A DNA stretch of 17,742 nucleotides, from assembly GCA_046735265.1 (NCBI GenBank), contig JBKPSZ010000086.1, positions 1 through 17,742 of the forward strand, given 5' to 3'. Both the position numbers and the translations under genes were made by a program. Numbering within the stretch: the first letter of the stretch is position 1; each line of letters begins with the position of its first letter. The DNA is from DATBFU01 sp046735265 (GTDB taxonomy: Bacteria; Acidobacteriota; Thermoanaerobaculia; UBA5066; Gp7-AA6). Below the pieces are notes generated by a model that was not told the DNA's origin, searched no databases, and worked only from the letters and a program-made list of their open reading frames with translations. Positions 14,790-17,742 of this stretch are shown piece by piece.

Positions 14790-17371
14790 CTCTTTCCGCC
14801 GGCACCCGGCTCGGACCGTACGAGATTGTCGCGCCTCTGGGCGCCGGCGGGATGGGGGAGGTCTACCGCGCCAAGGACCCGCGCCTGGGACGGGAGGTCG
14901 CGATCAAGGTGCTGCCGGCGTCTCTCGCGGCCGACACGGACCGCCTCCATCGATTCGAGCAGGAAGCGCGATCCGCCTCGGCCCTGAATCACCCGAACAT
15001 CGTCACGATCTACGAGATCGGCACCTCCGGCGCCGACTCCTACATCGCGATGGAGGTCGTCGAGGGATCGAGCCTGCGCGCCGCGATGGCCGGCGGGGCC
15101 ACTCCGACACGCAAGCTCCTCGACATCGGCGCCCAGATCGCCGACGGGCTCGCGAAGGCGCACGCCGCTGGAATCGTCCACCGGGACCTGAAGCCCGAGA
15201 ACGTGATGGTCTCGAAGGACGGTTTCGTCAAGCTCCTCGACTTCGGCCTGGCGAAGCTCTTCATCGCTCCCACCGAACAGACCTCGGGAGCCGCGACCTT
15301 CGCGCCGCAGGAGACGCAGCCGGGCACGGTGCTCGGAACGGTCGGCTACATGTCGCCGGAGCAGGCCGCCGGACGCTCGGTGGACTTCCGTTCCGATCAA
15401 TTCGCGCTCGGCTCGATCCTCTACGAGATGGCCACGGGCAGGCGGGCTTTCCAGAAAGCGACGGGCGCGGAGACGCTCTCCGCGATCATCCGGGACGAGC
15501 CGGAGTCGGTCGAGCGGATCAATCCCCGCACTCCCGCGCCGCTGCGCTGGATCGTCGAGCGGTGCCACGCAAAGGATCCGGAAGATCGCTACGCCTCGAC
15601 CCGCGACCTGGCGCGCGACCTGAAGTCGATCCGGGACCACCTTTCCGAGACGACGTCGCCGTCTGCCGCGCACGAGGTCGAAGCGGCGCGGCGTTGGCCG
15701 CTCGGAAGAATCGGCGCCATTGCCGCCGGCCTCCTTCTGGCCGCCGCGCTCGGCTTCCTCGCGGCGAGGAGGTTCGCCGCGCCGTCCCAGCCTACGTTTC
15801 AACGACTGACGTTCCAGCGCGGCACCGTCTCCGCGGCACGCTTCGGACCCGACGGACAAACGGTGTTCTATTGCGCGGCCTGGGAAGGCGGCACACCGCG
15901 GATCTTCTCGCTGCGGCCGGGCACGCCCGAATCCTCGGCGCTCGCCCTGCCCCCGGCGAACCTCCTGGCCATCTCCTCGGGAGGAGAGATGGCGGTGCAG
16001 CTCGAGCCCAAGATCGCGGTCACCGGCTTCGCTCTCGTCGGAACGCTCGCGCGAGCGCCGCTGTCGGGCGGCGCCCCCAAGGAAGTTCTGACCGACGTGA
16101 GCTTCGCCGAGTGGGCGCCCGGCCGATCGGATCTGGCCGTCGTCCATCGGGTCTCGGGCAAGGAGCGGCTCGAATTTCCGATCGGCAAGGTGCTCTACGA
16201 GACCGGGGGCTGGCTTCAGGGCCCGCGCTTCTCTCCGGACGGGAAGCGAATCGCGTTCATCGAGCATCCCAGCAACGGCGACGACGGGGCGGTCGCCGTC
16301 GTCGACGTCGCATCCGGAAAGAAAACGGATCTGGCGGCCGGCTGGGCCACCGTCCAGGGCCTCGCCTGGGGGCCGGGCGGCCGAGAGGTCTGGTTCACCG
16401 CGGCGCGTGAGGGAATCGAGCGCGAGATCTTCGGCGTCGGGCCTTCCGGGAAGCTCCGGCTCATCCGGACGATGCAGGGAACTCCGGCGCTCCTCGACCT
16501 GCGGCCCGACGGCAGCGCTCTTCTGACCGAAGACGACTATCGCTCGAGCGCGATCGTTTTCCTCCCGTCACAACCGGCGGGGAAAGATCTGACGTGGTTC
16601 GACTGGTCGAGCGACCGCGCGTTGTCCGCCGACGGCAAGTTTCTCCTCTTCGACGAATCGGGGGAGGGGGGCGGACCGGCGGGCGGCGTCTATCTGCGGT
16701 CGACGGATGGATCGCCGGCGGTGCGTCTCTCGGACGGCCTCGCCGTGGCGCTCTCTCCGGACGGCGCCTGGGTGCTCACGAGGGCCCTGACGACGCCCCC
16801 TCACTTCGTCCTCGTTCCTGTGCGGGCCGGCCAGCCGCGCGATCTGCCGCCCGACAACTTCTCGCGGTCGGCGTACGGCGCCTTCTTCCCCGACGGCGAG
16901 CGCTTCGTCTTCGAAGCGAGCGCGCCGGGGCAGGGGACGCGCCTTTACGTCCAGTCGCTCTCCGGCGGAGCTGCCCGCGCCATCTCCGCCGAGGGGATCA
17001 ACCCGACCCGCCACTTCGTCTCTCCCGACGGGCAGTGGGTTTCGGCGGTCGGCCCCGACTTCCGGGTTCACCTCTATCCGACGGCGGGGGGCGAGCCGCG
17101 GGAGCTACCGTCGTCCAAGCCCGACGACTACCCGGGGGGCTGGACCGCCGACGGCAAGGGCATCTACATCGCGCGGCAGGGCATACCTTGCCTGGTCGAC
17201 CTGATCGAGGTCGCGACGGGCAAGCGCACTCCCTTCCGGCAGCTCGGCGGGCCCGACGCCGCCGGTGTGACTTCGTTCGGGCCGGCGCGCGTCACGCCGG
17301 ACGGGCGGACCGTTATCATCGGCCAGCAGCGCGTGCTCTCGACGCTCTATCGGATCCGGAACCTGCGCTGA
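14786..17371 (+). CDS. Transmembrane Ser/Thr protein kinase with C-terminal PD40/TolB-type propeller (kinase 2)
   Basis: An 861-residue paralogue of kinase 1. GTG 14786 is chosen as the start because it overlaps the kinase 1 stop, has GAGGGGG 4 bases upstream (14775-14781), and gives an N-terminus MTLSAGTRLGPYEI matching kinase 1 residue for residue in register. An in-frame ATG at 14747 would add 13 unrelated residues. Catalytic residues fall at the same positions as in kinase 1: K41, H132-R-D134, D152-FG and GYMSPEQA. A transmembrane segment lies at about 308-328 (IGAIAAGLLLAAALGFLAA). The extracytoplasmic half carries PD40-type blades (RFSPDGKRIAF, ALSPDGAWVLT, FVSPDGQWVSA) aligned with kinase 1 but clearly diverged, ending in LSTLYRIRNLR. 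The pair therefore probably reads different signals through similar catalytic domains. The 4-base overlap implies cotranscription and translational coupling with kinase 1. Confidence 0.93.
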   Translation: MTLSAGTRLGPYEIVAPLGAGGMGEVYRAKDPRLGREVAIKVLPASLAADTDRLHRFEQEARSASALNHPNIVTIYEIGTSGADSYIAMEVVEGSSLRAAMAGGATPTRKLLDIGAQIADGLAKAHAAGIVHRDLKPENVMVSKDGFVKLLDFGLAKLFIAPTEQTSGAATFAPQETQPGTVLGTVGYMSPEQAAGRSVDFRSDQFALGSILYEMATGRRAFQKATGAETLSAIIRDEPESVERINPRTPAPLRWIVERCHAKDPEDRYASTRDLARDLKSIRDHLSETTSPSAAHEVEAARRWPLGRIGAIAAGLLLAAALGFLAARRFAAPSQPTFQRLTFQRGTVSAARFGPDGQTVFYCAAWEGGTPRIFSLRPGTPESSALALPPANLLAISSGGEMAVQLEPKIAVTGFALVGTLARAPLSGGAPKEVLTDVSFAEWAPGRSDLAVVHRVSGKERLEFPIGKVLYETGGWLQGPRFSPDGKRIAFIEHPSNGDDGAVAVVDVASGKKTDLAAGWATVQGLAWGPGGREVWFTAAREGIEREIFGVGPSGKLRLIRTMQGTPALLDLRPDGSALLTEDDYRSSAIVFLPSQPAGKDLTWFDWSSDRALSADGKFLLFDESGEGGGPAGGVYLRSTDGSPAVRLSDGLAVALSPDGAWVLTRALTTPPHFVLVPVRAGQPRDLPPDNFSRSAYGAFFPDGERFVFEASAPGQGTRLYVQSLSGGAARAISAEGINPTRHFVSPDGQWVSAVGPDFRVHLYPTAGGEPRELPSSKPDDYPGGWTADGKGIYIARQGIPCLVDLIEVATGKRTPFRQLGGPDAAGVTSFGPARVTPDGRTVIIGQQRVLSTLYRIRNLR
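14801..14916 (+). repeat. Copy 2 of the near-identical 116-base kinase segment
   Basis: This is the counterpart of 12198-12313, offset by 2603 bases, in the same reading frame and at the same codons. Four synonymous differences are seen. Outside this block the two genes diverge noticeably at the DNA level. Confidence 0.85.
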
Positions 17372-17436
17372 CCCGCGCCTCCGGCACGCGGTCCAGCTCC
17401 GGCGAGAAATTGCTCAGTTTGACCACGCGCGTCCGG

Positions 17437-17442
17437 TAAAAT
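17437..17442 (+). promoter_or_regulatory. -10 element (TAAAAT) of the third kinase gene
   Basis: TAAAAT ends 13 bases before ATG 17456, giving an expected leader of about 7 bases, and no Shine-Dalgarno sequence is present. A TTGACC hexamer at 17419-17424 resembles a -35 box but is only 12 bases away, too close for a standard sigma70 promoter. The 84-base gap before the gene otherwise shows nothing convincing, including no terminator hairpin with a T run. Confidence 0.42.
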
Positions 17443-17455
17443 CCGCGCACATTCG

Positions 17456-17742
17456 ATGGCACTCTCGAGCGGCACCCGGCTCGGGCCTTACGAGATCACG
17501 ACACCTCTGGGCTCGGGCGGAATGGGCGAGGTTTATCGGGCGCGCGACGAACGGTTGAAGCGCGACGTCGCGATCAAGGTGCTGCCGGCGTCCCTGTCTC
17601 AGGACCCGGATCGCCTGAAGCGCTTCGAGCAGGAGGCCCAAGCGGCGGGCGTCCTGAACCACCCAAACATCACGGCCGTGTACGACCTCGGGTCGCACGA
17701 GGGATCGCCGTACATCGTGACCGAGCTGCTCGAAGGGGAGAC
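17456..17742 (+). CDS. Ser/Thr protein kinase, N-terminal part cut by the window edge (kinase 3)
   Basis: A frame opens at ATG 17456 and runs without a stop to the edge, giving about 95 residues. The N-terminus MALSSGTRLGPYEITTPLGS aligns in register with kinases 1 and 2, with glycine loop GSGGMGEV, K41 in VAIKVLPAS, the RFEQEAQAAGVLNHPNI block and the hinge region IVTELLEGE. The HRD and DFG motifs lie beyond the window. By family pattern it would continue into a transmembrane segment and a propeller, but that is not visible. It has its own short-leader promoter rather than overlapping kinase 2, so it may be transcribed separately. Confidence 0.9.
   Translation, partial: MALSSGTRLGPYEITTPLGSGGMGEVYRARDERLKRDVAIKVLPASLSQDPDRLKRFEQEAQAAGVLNHPNITAVYDLGSHEGSPYIVTELLEGE

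Noticed and set aside
17419..17442. Full two-part sigma70 promoter TTGACC/TAAAAT before kinase 3
   Set aside because: The spacer is only 12 bases, so the -35 match is probably fortuitous; only the -10 element is kept.
12198..17637. Kinase 5' repeats as a mobile element or CRISPR-like array
   Set aside because: The repeats are in frame, at the same codons, and encode the conserved ATP-binding lobe; no terminal inverted repeats, target duplications or regular spacers are seen.

Overview
The window is dense, GC-rich bacterial DNA with every gene on the + strand. No gap between genes exceeds about 95 bases. The gene families point to Acidobacteriota, most likely a Thermoanaerobaculia- or Holophagae-like lineage. 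The evidence is an Oar-like TonB-dependent receptor with a carboxypeptidase-regulatory N-terminus, an alkaline-phosphatase-fold 'sulfatase' fused to TPRs, and a tandem array of Ser/Thr kinases fused to PD40/TolB-type propellers. This assignment is inferred from family content, not from a marker gene.

Layout: (1) 1-785, the C-terminal catalytic part of an S9 (prolyl-oligopeptidase family) serine peptidase. (2) 801-865, a strong sigma70-type promoter overlapped by three direct repeats and an inverted arm, which looks like an operator for the next gene. (3) 866-6631, a tight three-gene unit: a GntR-family regulator with an unusually long C-terminal domain, an Oar-like TonB-dependent receptor whose ATG overlaps the regulator's stop, and a secreted six-bladed Asp-box propeller protein 10 bases further on. 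The first two genes are visibly less GC-rich than the rest. (4) 6669-8993, a membrane-anchored alkaline-phosphatase-superfamily enzyme with a TPR tail; it has Thr where sulfatases have the formylglycine Cys. (5) 8999-9087, a leader that can fold into a closed multi-stem RNA whose closing helix covers the likely ribosome binding site of the next gene, a second TonB-dependent receptor (9088-11256). (6) 11300-12139, an HtpX-like membrane zinc protease. (7) 12183 to the window end, three consecutive receptor-like Ser/Thr kinases (two complete, one cut by the edge) sharing patches of near-identical DNA at their 5' ends.

How the parts may work together: the GntR unit looks like a self-regulated uptake or surface-handling module (regulator, outer-membrane transporter, secreted propeller protein). 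The second half is envelope biology: a membrane-anchored phospho- or sulfo-hydrolase, an outer-membrane receptor under possible RNA control, a membrane quality-control protease and transmembrane kinases. Several genes (6669, 12183, 17456) lack a Shine-Dalgarno sequence and instead have a -10-like hexamer 8-15 bases before the start codon, suggesting leaderless or nearly leaderless transcripts.

No tRNA, rRNA, CRISPR array, insertion sequence or convincing intrinsic terminator was seen.
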